Shown: positions 1 through 6,704 of the stretch, one piece after another
Position numbering within the stretch: position 1 is the stretch's first letter
How the letters are laid out: each line of letters starts with the position of its first letter
NCBI GenBank assembly: GCA_964591245.1
Contig: CAZPZZ010000182.1
Location: 1-7,223 of the forward strand
Direction of reading: 5' to 3'
From: CAZPZZ01 sp964591245
Lineage (GTDB): Bacteria; Acidobacteriota; Vicinamibacteria; Vicinamibacterales; UBA8438
DNA length: 7,223 bases
Made by a program: the position numbers and the translations under genes
The notes under the pieces: model-generated
Seen by the model: only the letters and a program-made list of their open reading frames with translations
What the model was told of the DNA's origin: nothing
The model's database searches: none

Positions 1-1
1 C

Positions 2-586
2 ACCGTGACACGGTGTACAATAGATCATGTAGCGATCTTTGCCCCGCTCGAGATGGTTGACACCGGCTTCTACGTTCCCGTGTCCAAGACCGACCGTGTG
101 GCGGCCTTGCATGGGCCGGCTCAGGAGGGCGGATTGACGCCGAGCTACGAAGGACGGGGCGTGCTCATGACTGTCCCTCCGGTCGGTGCCTCCGGAGGTG
201 GTGGTCTGTATGGCACGGCGCCAGATTACCTCCGCTTCGCCCAGATGCTGCTGAATGGTGGTGAATTGAACGGGAGGCGGTTGCTCTCACCCCGTTCCGT
301 GGAGTTGATGAGCAGCAACCATCTGACGGTGGTCGAACAGGCGACGTACCGCCGTCCGGGACAGGGCTGGGGATTGAACGTCTCGGTGGTGACGAACGGC
401 GCGGCGTCGGGAGAAGCCTGGTCCACGGGGTCGTATTACTGGGTCGGAATTGCCGGTACCTGGTTTTGGATTGATCCCGAAGAGGATCTGATCTTTGTCG
501 GTATGATTCAGGCTCGCGGTCCGGCCATCGCGGAGGTGCAGCAACTGTCGCGCAGTCTTGTGTATCAGGCGGTGATCGGTGATTAA
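2..586 (+). CDS. Serine hydrolase of the beta-lactamase (class C / EstB-like) family, C-terminal part
   Basis: The reading frame is open from the left edge, so the N-terminal half, with the catalytic Ser-x-x-Lys motif and the Tyr-x-Asn motif, lies outside the window. What is visible fits the second half of a PF00144 beta-lactamase-like domain: IFAPLEMVDTGF near the start (family pattern PLGM-x-DTGF), then GGGGLYGTAPDYLRFAQML, an NGGELNGRRLLSP stretch, GQGWGLN, and near the end AGTWFWIDPEEDL followed by a short C-terminal helix ending in VYQAVIGD. These are landmarks of exported esterases, D-aminopeptidases and carboxypeptidase-like hydrolases, which act on ester or amide bonds and are seldom true antibiotic resistance enzymes. 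The Trp-Gly-Gly commonly found before AGTxF reads Trp-Val-Gly here. An internal GTG at position 5 is in frame but is not a credible start. The gene is followed by a 225-base gap, so it is probably a separate unit from the next genes. Family call is firm; substrate is unknown. Confidence 0.88.
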   Translation, partial: TVTRCTIDHVAIFAPLEMVDTGFYVPVSKTDRVAALHGPAQEGGLTPSYEGRGVLMTVPPVGASGGGGLYGTAPDYLRFAQMLLNGGELNGRRLLSPRSVELMSSNHLTVVEQATYRRPGQGWGLNVSVVTNGAASGEAWSTGSYYWVGIAGTWFWIDPEEDLIFVGMIQARGPAIAEVQQLSRSLVYQAVIGD

Positions 587-663
587 GGGGGCACCCCGGG
601 GCAAAGGGAGGGCCGTGGGCGAATCGTGCAACAATGACACACATTTGAAACGTGCGCGCAGGG

Positions 664-691
664 CAGAGGCGACTTTCCGTTGCCGTCTCTG
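664..691 (+). other. Imperfect hairpin upstream of the ankyrin gene
   Basis: Bases 664-671 (CAGAGGCG) can pair with 684-691 (CGTCTCTG), with one G-T wobble, giving an eight-base-pair stem; a further C-G pair is possible after one mismatch. The loop is about eight to twelve bases. It sits about 120 bases before the ankyrin start codon and has no T-run after it, so it does not look like an intrinsic terminator. It could be part of a 5' leader or chance. No -35/-10 pair of good quality was found anywhere in 587-811. Confidence 0.25.
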
Positions 692-795
692 TTCCGACTG
701 TACCAGGTGGAGTGCACGCCAGGCGGTGATTCGATGATGATGCGATTGGCAGAGGGGTGTCCTCGACTCTCTCTGCACCAACCTCAAACGAGTGT

Positions 796-804
796 AAAGG
801 GGGA
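796..804 (+). promoter_or_regulatory. Shine-Dalgarno site that sets the ankyrin gene start
   Basis: The purine run AAAGGGGGA lies eight bases (counted from the G-run) before the ATG at 812. It is the best ribosome-binding site upstream of this reading frame and argues against the longer in-frame extension that begins at a TTG at 680. Confidence 0.7.
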
Positions 805-811
805 CCTAGCG

Positions 812-2362
812 ATGCGTCCTACGGAGAGTGACCACATCGTGCGGCTGTGTGCGCCATCTAGGAGCCATAGTCTGGTGCAACGTATTGGTCATTATGTGAT
901 CGGTATCGTGGGTCTTGTACTCGTGGGTGTCGTGGGGGTGACGGCGGAAGCCGACCGGCGGTTTGTAGAGGCCGTCAGAGATCAGCAGAGTACGACTATC
1001 ACGACACTTTTCGCTGACCGTGTTGACGTGAATGTTCCCGAAGTCGACGGTATGACCGCACTGCATTGGGCGGTGCATCACGACGATGCGGGGCTGGTCG
1101 AACGGTTGCTCGGGGCTGGTGCAGATGTTCGCGCGTCGAATCGGTACGGCATCCAGCCGCTGTCTATCGCCAGCCTCAACGGGAACGCGGCCATCGTGGA
1201 GCTACTGCTACGGGCTGGCGTTGATCCGAATACCGCCCAGCCAGAAGGCGAGACGGCACTCATGACCGCGGCGCGCAGCGGCAGTGTTGCCGTGGTGGAG
1301 CGCTTGATCGACCGCGGTGCTGATGTGAATGCGAGGGAAAGCTGGCGAAACCAGACGGCCCTGATGTGGGCTGCTGCCGAGGGACATACCGAGGTGGTGC
1401 GTGTTTTACTCCGCCACGGAGCCGCTGTCTATGCTCGGTCCACGTTTCCTGAGGGTATAGATGTTCGCCGTATGTCCCGGCGCGCCGTTCGGACCGAGCG
1501 TCCGGAAGGTTTAACGGCGCTACTCTTTGCGGTGCGAGGTGGCCACATCGAAGTGGTCAAGGACTTGCTAGAGGTCGGCGGCGGTGTCAATGACGTCGCG
1601 CCGAGCGGCAACAGTGTTCTCCATCTGGCGATCATGAATGCTCATTTTGAATTGGCCTCGATGTTAGTTGAACGTGGGGCAGACCCGAATGCGGCGGGAC
1701 GGCTTCCGCGGGCGTTGACGCCGTTACACCATGTGGTTCAAATGCGTCGCCCCGAGTGGACGCTTCGTCCAGATCCGGTGCCGACTGGCACACTCGATAG
1801 CCTGCAGCTCATCAAGGCGTTGCTGGCCCACGGAGCATACGTAAACGCGCCGCTTCCTGCGCCGCCGGCGCGACGGCGGGCAGGGGTGGACGCGGACGAG
1901 GCGATCCCGCCGCCGGGAGGGGGAGCGACGCCGTTATGGTTGGCCGCCAGAGGGCCTGATCCTGAGGCAATGCGGATGCTGGTCGCGGCCGGTGCTGATC
2001 CGGCGGTGACAACCGATGACGGTGTGACACTGCTCATGAGTGCGGCGGGAATTGATTATCGTCAGGGACCGCGTGAGAAACTCGAACCGCAGGTGCTGGA
2101 AGCGGTGAGATTGGCGCTCGCGTGGGGAGCAGACGTGGATGCAGTGGATACCGAGGGGAATACCGCGTTGCATGGCGCGGCGATTCGAGGAGCTAACTCG
2201 ACCGTCCGGCTACTGCTAGAGGAAGGCGCGCAGATTGATGCACGAAACACCCGCGGTCGAATGCCGCTCGATATTGCGGAAGACGCAAGCGATGCGAGGT
2301 CGCAGCCGGAGACGGCGGCGTTGCTACGTGAACTGATGAAGGAAGGCGACGGCGCGCCGTGA
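812..2362 (+). CDS. Exported ankyrin-repeat protein, about ten repeats
   Basis: The 516-residue product starts at the ATG with a strong ribosome-binding site. Residues 1-45 look like a Sec signal peptide: basic residues, a hydrophobic core at about 28-43 (VIGIVGLVLVGVVG) and a possible cleavage site after Val-Thr-Ala at 43-45. It could instead stay as a membrane anchor. The rest is ankyrin repeats with typical TALHWA, VVxLLLxxGADVNA signatures: clear units at about 79-111, 113-144, 146-178, 181-209, 233-263, 266-297, 302-346, 371-401, 404-443 and 448-480, with degenerate caps at 47-78 and 481-512. Three repeats carry insertions: a basic one at about 210-232, one at 311-329, and a Pro/Arg-rich linker at 347-370. 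Ankyrin repeats bind proteins and have no catalysis of their own. This repeat-and-insertion layout recurs beside DUF1592 and DUF1552 genes in Acidobacteriota-type genomes (recalled, not searched). The stop codon overlaps or nearly abuts the next gene, so co-translation is likely. The family is sure; the binding partner is inferred to be a product of the following genes. Confidence 0.92.
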   Translation: MRPTESDHIVRLCAPSRSHSLVQRIGHYVIGIVGLVLVGVVGVTAEADRRFVEAVRDQQSTTITTLFADRVDVNVPEVDGMTALHWAVHHDDAGLVERLLGAGADVRASNRYGIQPLSIASLNGNAAIVELLLRAGVDPNTAQPEGETALMTAARSGSVAVVERLIDRGADVNARESWRNQTALMWAAAEGHTEVVRVLLRHGAAVYARSTFPEGIDVRRMSRRAVRTERPEGLTALLFAVRGGHIEVVKDLLEVGGGVNDVAPSGNSVLHLAIMNAHFELASMLVERGADPNAAGRLPRALTPLHHVVQMRRPEWTLRPDPVPTGTLDSLQLIKALLAHGAYVNAPLPAPPARRRAGVDADEAIPPPGGGATPLWLAARGPDPEAMRMLVAAGADPAVTTDDGVTLLMSAAGIDYRQGPREKLEPQVLEAVRLALAWGADVDAVDTEGNTALHGAAIRGANSTVRLLLEEGAQIDARNTRGRMPLDIAEDASDARSQPETAALLRELMKEGDGAP

Positions 2363-2369
2363 TCCCGGT

Positions 2370-2376
2370 AGAAAGG
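2370..2376 (+). promoter_or_regulatory. Ribosome-binding site favouring the ATG at 2386
   Basis: AGAAAGG lies nine bases before the ATG at 2386. The competing start is the GTG at 2359, preceded by GAAGGAAGG at 2338-2346 but with a long 12-base spacer; that GTG shares four bases (GTGA) with the ankyrin stop codon, a classic coupling arrangement. I prefer 2386 for its codon and spacing; the choice moves the N-terminus by nine residues only. Confidence 0.5.
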
Positions 2377-2385
2377 TCGTGGGCC

Positions 2386-4812
2386 ATGTCGAGGAGGTCG
2401 CGGTTATTCCGTGTGACGGAGTCGGGGGGGATCGCGTTGGTCCTGGCCGGGATGATGGTAGTGCAGGTTGCGGAACCCGCAGCCCAGGACGATCCGGCGC
2501 CACATCCGGCGGAGTTCCAGGGGCTTTTGACCCAATACTGTGTGGCGTGTCACAACGATCAGGCGATGCGAGGCGGGCTTACGTTGCAGGGGCGCGATCT
2601 AGTCAACCTTTCGGAAGATGCCGAAGTGTGGGAGAAAGTCATCCGCAAGGTCCGTGGAGGATTCATGCCGCCTCCCGGACGGCCCAGGCCAGATCTCGAT
2701 ACACGAAACGCGTTCGTCACGGCGTTGGAGACCGAGATCGATCAAGTCGCCGCGAGGACTCCTGCTCCGGGGCGGTCGGCAACGTTTCACCGACTCAATC
2801 GGACGGAGTACCAGAATGCCATACGCGACTTGCTTGCGGTCGACATGGATATCGTGAATCTACTTCCCCCTGACGGACAAAACTTTGGCTTTGACAACAA
2901 CGGCGATGCGCTGGCGTTTTCTCCGTTGCTGCTCGACCGATATCTGTCGGTGGCTCGGCACATCAGCCGTATGGCCGTGGGCAGTCCGAACGCGGTTCCT
3001 GTTGCGACGACGTATAAAATCGCAACGGACTTCGGTCAGGATGATCGTATCGAAGGACTCCCGTACGGCACGCGCGGTGGGATGTTGGTGCGTCACCCGT
3101 TTCCGCTCGACGCAGAGTACGAAATCGACATCAAACTGGCGCGCAACTACAACTTTCAGGTCGTAGATCTGTACGAGCCTCACCAGATAGAGGTGCTTCT
3201 CGATGGAGCACGCGTCCAGTTGCTGACAGTGGCGCCACCGCCGGGCGATCGACGTTTGGGAGGGCCAGAAGGAGACGACGACCTTGTGGTTCGTATCCCG
3301 GTCAAAGCGGGGACTCGAGAGTTCGGCGTGACGTTCATTCGCCGACCCAATTCCCAGTCCACCGACGAGCGTTTGCCCTTTGTGCGCGGAGATCCGAAGG
3401 AAAACGAATTACATGGGCTCCCGTGGCTCGGCGAGTTCACCATTACGGGGCCATACAATGCCGGTGTCGCGACGGACACACCAAGTCGCCGCCGGATCTT
3501 TGTGTGTCATCCGGCACAGGTGGACGAAGAATCCGTTTGTGCGTACAACATTCTTTCGACGCTGGCGAGCCGTGCATTCCGACGTCCCGTGACGGACGTA
3601 GATCTCCAACCGCTCATTGCTGCATACGACGAGGAACGTCGGGCCGGTGGTGGTTTTGAAGCCGGGATCGCGTTTGCGTTGCAGCGCATCTTGTTGAGTG
3701 CCTCATTCCTCTTTCGAATCGAGCTCGATCCTGGGGAGAGTGCGCCCGGTACGGCGTATCAAATTGATGATCTTGTGTTGGCCTCCCGGTTGTCGTTCTT
3801 TCTGTGGAACAGCATTCCGGATGAGCAGTTGCTCGATCTGGCCGCACGAGGTCGGCTCAAGGACTCAGAGATCTTGGAACAGCAAGTGCGTCGCATGCTT
3901 CAGGATTCCCGAGCGGGGACGCTTTCGACGAATTTCGCAGGTCAATGGCTTGAATTGCGGAAACTCGAAGAATCCGTGCCCTATCAGCGAACGTTTCCGG
4001 ATTTCGATGACAACCTTCGCCAGGCATTCCGCAGGGAGACGGAGCTGCTCGTTGAGACCATCCTTCACGAGGATCGTCCTCTCAGCGAGTTGCTTACGGC
4101 AGACTATACGTTCGTGAACGAGCGCCTTGCCCGTCACTACCGCATGAGCGGAGTGTATGGAGATCGATTCCGCCGCGTCAGTGTGACGGGGCCGAGGCGT
4201 GGGTTACTGGGGCACGGAAGCGTTCTCACTGTCACCTCCTATCCGAATAGAACGTCACCGGTGTTGCGTGGCGTCTGGATCCTGTCGAATCTACTTGGGA
4301 CTCCACCGCCGGAACCGCCACCGGATGTTCCGGATTTGCCGGAGACAGGTAACAGCGGAGAGGTACTCTCGATGCGGGAGCGTATGGCTCAGCATCGGGG
4401 GAGTCCGGTGTGTTCTGCCTGTCACTCGCTGATGGATCCTTTGGGCTTGTCCCTGGAGAATTTCGATGCCGTGGGCGCATGGCGCACCCGTAGTGCGTCG
4501 GGCGGAGTAATCGATGCATCGGGGGGGCTACCCGGTGTTCCCGACTTCGAGGGTGTAGAGGGCCTGAGGGGCGTGTTGGTCAATCAAATCGATGCTTTCT
4601 ATAAGAATGTTGCGGAACGGTTACTGACGTACGCACTGGGCCGGGGTACCGAAGCCGAGGATATGCCGGCAGTTCGCGCGATCGTGCGAGAGGCGGAAAC
4701 GGCTGATTACCGGGCTCAATCGTTTATTTTGGCGGTCGTGAGAAGTTTGCCATTTCAAATGAAGCAGGCTGCCGGTGGAGAAGTGTTGGCGGTGGCTGGA
4801 CCGGCTCAGTAG
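2386..4812 (+). CDS. Exported DUF1592-family protein with two CXXCH heme-binding motifs (DUF1587/1595/1592/1588/1585)
   Basis: The 808-residue product begins with a basic stretch (MSRRSRLFR) and a hydrophobic core at about 14-31, then an Ala-Ala-Gln region fitting signal peptidase cleavage near residue 33, so it acts outside the cytoplasm. Domains in order: a cytochrome-c-like segment at 40-110 with CVACH at 52-56 and a GFMPPP motif at 92-97 whose Met could be the distal heme ligand; DUF1587 at about 134-199 (FHRLNRTEYQNAIRDLL); a beta-rich, carbohydrate-binding-module-like stretch at about 210-355; DUF1595 at about 387-447 (ASRAFRRPV); DUF1592 at about 457-586 (ASRLSFFLWNSIPD, GQWLELR); DUF1588 at about 603-701 with GLLGHGSVLT and a second heme-type motif CSACH at 676-680; and DUF1585 at about 726-794. 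Cys374 and Cys385 could form a disulfide. The length and order are complete for the family, with no frameshift. It sits between the ankyrin and DUF1552 genes on one likely transcript. Families of this kind are thought to be exported redox proteins, but reaction and substrate are unknown. A nine-residue longer form from GTG 2359 is possible. Confidence 0.93.
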   Translation: MSRRSRLFRVTESGGIALVLAGMMVVQVAEPAAQDDPAPHPAEFQGLLTQYCVACHNDQAMRGGLTLQGRDLVNLSEDAEVWEKVIRKVRGGFMPPPGRPRPDLDTRNAFVTALETEIDQVAARTPAPGRSATFHRLNRTEYQNAIRDLLAVDMDIVNLLPPDGQNFGFDNNGDALAFSPLLLDRYLSVARHISRMAVGSPNAVPVATTYKIATDFGQDDRIEGLPYGTRGGMLVRHPFPLDAEYEIDIKLARNYNFQVVDLYEPHQIEVLLDGARVQLLTVAPPPGDRRLGGPEGDDDLVVRIPVKAGTREFGVTFIRRPNSQSTDERLPFVRGDPKENELHGLPWLGEFTITGPYNAGVATDTPSRRRIFVCHPAQVDEESVCAYNILSTLASRAFRRPVTDVDLQPLIAAYDEERRAGGGFEAGIAFALQRILLSASFLFRIELDPGESAPGTAYQIDDLVLASRLSFFLWNSIPDEQLLDLAARGRLKDSEILEQQVRRMLQDSRAGTLSTNFAGQWLELRKLEESVPYQRTFPDFDDNLRQAFRRETELLVETILHEDRPLSELLTADYTFVNERLARHYRMSGVYGDRFRRVSVTGPRRGLLGHGSVLTVTSYPNRTSPVLRGVWILSNLLGTPPPEPPPDVPDLPETGNSGEVLSMRERMAQHRGSPVCSACHSLMDPLGLSLENFDAVGAWRTRSASGGVIDASGGLPGVPDFEGVEGLRGVLVNQIDAFYKNVAERLLTYALGRGTEAEDMPAVRAIVREAETADYRAQSFILAVVRSLPFQMKQAAGGEVLAVAGPAQ

Positions 4813-4864
4813 CCATTGTCTGGTTGAGTGATTGACGCGCAGCTATCGGGGCTGTAGCATCCGT

Positions 4865-4872
4865 GGGGGAGG
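4865..4872 (+). promoter_or_regulatory. Ribosome-binding site of the DUF1552 gene
   Basis: GGGGGAGG lies 11 bases before the ATG at 4884 and selects it over the in-frame GTG at 4863, which overlaps the site itself, and over the ATG at 4899, which has no purine run at a suitable distance. The resulting N-terminus (MIITKMSLPRRTFLRG) is the form usual in DUF1552 proteins. Confidence 0.65.
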
Positions 4873-4883
4873 TTCAGGGACTC

Positions 4884-6230
4884 ATGATTATCACAAAAAT
4901 GTCACTACCCCGTCGTACCTTTCTCAGAGGTGTTGGGGCAACCCTGGCGCTTCCACTGCTGGATGCAATGGTTCCAGCTCTGTCGGCTACATCGAGGACG
5001 GCGGCGAATCCAGTCCGGCGTCTCGGATTTGTATATTTTCCGAACGGTGCGAATATGCCCGCGTGGACGCCACCCACAGAGGGCAAGGCGTTCGAGTTTT
5101 CGCGGACCTTGTCTCCCCTCGCCCCCTTACGTAAGCATGTCAATGTGCTGAGCGGCCTGGACCAGTTAACGGCCGATGGAAGAGGCGACGGTGGCGGTGA
5201 CCACCCTCGGTCTCCGGCTGCCTGGTTGAGTGCGATACATCCGAAGCGTCGCGAGGGCGCGGATGTCGAGTCTGGACAGACTCTCGATCAGTTCGTTGCC
5301 GCGGAAGTTGGTACGGAGACACCGCTTTCATCACTCGAAGTTGCACTGGAACCGGGTGATCTGGCCGGGCGGTGCGGGGCAAATGGCTACAGTTGTATCT
5401 ACAGCTGTACGATCGCATGGCGCACGCCGACGGCGCCCTTGCCGATGGAGACCAATCCGCGGTACGTATTTGAACGGATGTTCGGTGAAGGCGCCGATGG
5501 TGCGGAACGGCTTGCCATCGTTCGCCAGAATCGGAGTCTGCTCGATTCGGTCCTGCAGGATTTGAACGGCTTGAGGAAGAAGATTGGTACGGCGGATCAC
5601 CGGAGAGTGAACGAATACCTTGACTCCATTCGAGATGTTGAACGTCGTATCCAACGTTCAGAGCAGCAGACCAGAACGGACCTCCAGTTCCCAGATCGGC
5701 CGGCCGGAATTCCTGATACGTTCGAAGAGCATTGCCGAACGATGTACGACCTTCAGTTGTTGGCGTTTCAGGCGGACATCACGCGCGTGACGACCTTCAT
5801 GCTGGGTCGTGAAGTCAGCCAGCGGACTTTCCCGGTTCTCGGAGTCCCCGATGCCCACCACGCCATTTCACATCACCAGGATGATCCGGAGAAGCAAGCG
5901 AAGATAGCCAAGATCGATCAGCATTTTGTTGGACTTTTTGCGGAGTACCTGGAGAAGCTTCGTTCGACTCCCGATGGGGATGGCAGCTTGCTCGATCACT
6001 CGATGATCCTGTACGGTGCGTGCATCAGTGAGGCGCAGCGACATCTTCATTCAGACCTGCCGCTTGTGCTGGCCGGGAATGGTGCGGGTCAGCTCGAAGG
6101 AGATCGGCATCTGAAATTCAACAATGCGCCGATGGGTAATTTGCTCGTGAGCCTCGCCGGGAAAATGGGCGTCCCGGTTGAGAGGTTTGGTGAGAGCACG
6201 GGACCGCTTGAAGAGTTGACTGGCGTGTAG
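4884..6230 (+). CDS. DUF1552 (HXXSHH) family protein with twin-arginine signal peptide
   Basis: The 448-residue product opens with a twin-arginine export signal: PRRTFLRG at 9-16, a hydrophobic stretch at about 17-34 (GVGATLALPLLDAMVPAL) and a likely cleavage site near Ala35. Tat export implies that the protein folds, often with a cofactor, before crossing the membrane. The mature part shows the family landmarks: FPNGANMPAW at 52-61, a Gly/Asp-rich GDGGGDHPRSPAAWL at 101-115, a Cys group at 164, 171 and 175 within the GYSCIYSCTIAWR region, then PTAPLPMETNPRYVFERMFG at 182-201, a charged helical region at about 205-265 (likely coiled), and the signature HAISHH at 326-331 inside VPDAHHAISHH. 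A late LAGNGAGQLEGDRHL stretch at 396-410 is also typical. The His-rich motif suggests a metal site, which is inference. Length is normal and the gene is intact. It lies 71 bases after the DUF1592 gene in the same direction. DUF1552 genes are habitually paired with DUF1592-type cytochromes, so the two products probably act together in the periplasm. No reaction is established for the family as far as I know. Confidence 0.94.
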   Translation: MIITKMSLPRRTFLRGVGATLALPLLDAMVPALSATSRTAANPVRRLGFVYFPNGANMPAWTPPTEGKAFEFSRTLSPLAPLRKHVNVLSGLDQLTADGRGDGGGDHPRSPAAWLSAIHPKRREGADVESGQTLDQFVAAEVGTETPLSSLEVALEPGDLAGRCGANGYSCIYSCTIAWRTPTAPLPMETNPRYVFERMFGEGADGAERLAIVRQNRSLLDSVLQDLNGLRKKIGTADHRRVNEYLDSIRDVERRIQRSEQQTRTDLQFPDRPAGIPDTFEEHCRTMYDLQLLAFQADITRVTTFMLGREVSQRTFPVLGVPDAHHAISHHQDDPEKQAKIAKIDQHFVGLFAEYLEKLRSTPDGDGSLLDHSMILYGACISEAQRHLHSDLPLVLAGNGAGQLEGDRHLKFNNAPMGNLLVSLAGKMGVPVERFGESTGPLEELTGV

Positions 6231-6704
6231 TGTGCGTCGCTGTTGGTCACCGGGGGCGACAGCATCAACACCGGAACGGTCGGTCGCCTTTACGATGCAT
6301 AATTCGCTATCGGGCTGACCTTCCGCTGGCGGGAGTCTGTACTGAAGACCTTCTACGTGGGCTTACCGCAGTAAACCACTGAGTTGCACCACGCCGGCTC
6401 TGCATCGATCGCTATGCTCGGAATCAGTCTGGAAGGGGATCTACAGGTCGAGCTAGGGACGTTTCGTGAGTTTGACCATCCCCTTCCAGAGACTGGTGAA
6501 CGACCCGTGATTGGCGATCGGGTGGATGTGGGGGGCGTGAATCTCGTACCGGATTTCAACGAGTGCACCGACTCGTCGAAAAGTGAGAGAACCGGGCATT
6601 CCGTCTGATGCCTCTCCCCATAGAGGTGGTGGGGATTCGCCGCGACCTGCGGATCGGATCATGTTGTCTATCGATTCCACAAAATCGTCTGAGTACAAAG
6701 CGGT
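6231..6704. other. 474-base intergenic region between convergent genes, no supportable gene
   Basis: This stretch separates two converging genes. It holds a 12-bp inverted repeat (listed separately) and short hairpins at 6611-6626 (CCTCT/AGAGG) and 6672-6687 (CGATT/AATCG), none followed by a T-run, so no intrinsic terminator can be named for either neighbour. A plus-strand frame open from 6384 to 6608 (74 codons, rich in Glu, Asp, Val, Gly and Leu) and a minus-strand frame from 6698 down to 6453 with a TTG start look weakly protein-like, but neither has a ribosome-binding site or a recognisable motif, and they are exact antisense of one another in codon register. I do not call either one a gene. 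The stretch could be an RNA, an old eroded gene, or simply spacer. Confidence 0.5.
6425..6495. repeat. Inverted repeat: perfect 12-bp arms, extended by a further 4 bp across a bulge
   Basis: CTGGAAGGGGAT at 6429-6440 is the exact reverse complement of ATCCCCTTCCAG at 6478-6489. Outside these arms CAGT at 6425-6428 can pair with ACTG at 6492-6495 if two bases bulge, and inside the loop GGTC at 6446-6449 can pair with GACC at 6474-6477. The loop between the 12-bp arms is 37 bases. Such a structure could form in transcripts from either strand. It is not followed by a T-run, so a role as bidirectional terminator of the two converging genes is possible but not shown. Confidence 0.6.

Noticed and set aside
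587..597. GGGG-GCA-CCCC stem right after the hydrolase stop codon as a terminator
   Set aside because: Only four base pairs with a three-base loop and no T-run after it.
165..787. Long minus-strand frames opposite the hydrolase gene
   Set aside because: Composition is rich in Pro, Arg, Ser and His as expected for antisense of GC-rich coding sequence, and the plus strand carries clear beta-lactamase-family motifs.
680..811. In-frame 44-codon extension of the ankyrin gene, beginning at a TTG at 680
   Set aside because: No ribosome-binding site for it, the residues do not resemble a signal peptide or ankyrin repeat, and the ATG at 812 has a good Shine-Dalgarno site and starts a clear signal sequence.
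3698..4117. Long alternative frames inside the DUF1592 gene (for example 139 codons here)
   Set aside because: They are out-of-frame shadows with Arg/Ser/Cys-rich, non-protein-like composition. The true frame shows continuous family motifs through the region.
6384..6608. Plus-strand frame of 74 codons in the intergenic stretch
   Set aside because: No ribosome-binding site before 6384 or the inner ATG at 6414, and no recognised domain. Kept only as a finding for a homology test.
6453..6698. Minus-strand frame of 81 codons just downstream of the helix-turn-helix gene
   Set aside because: TTG start with no ribosome-binding site, no motif, and composition that can be explained as antisense of the opposite frame.
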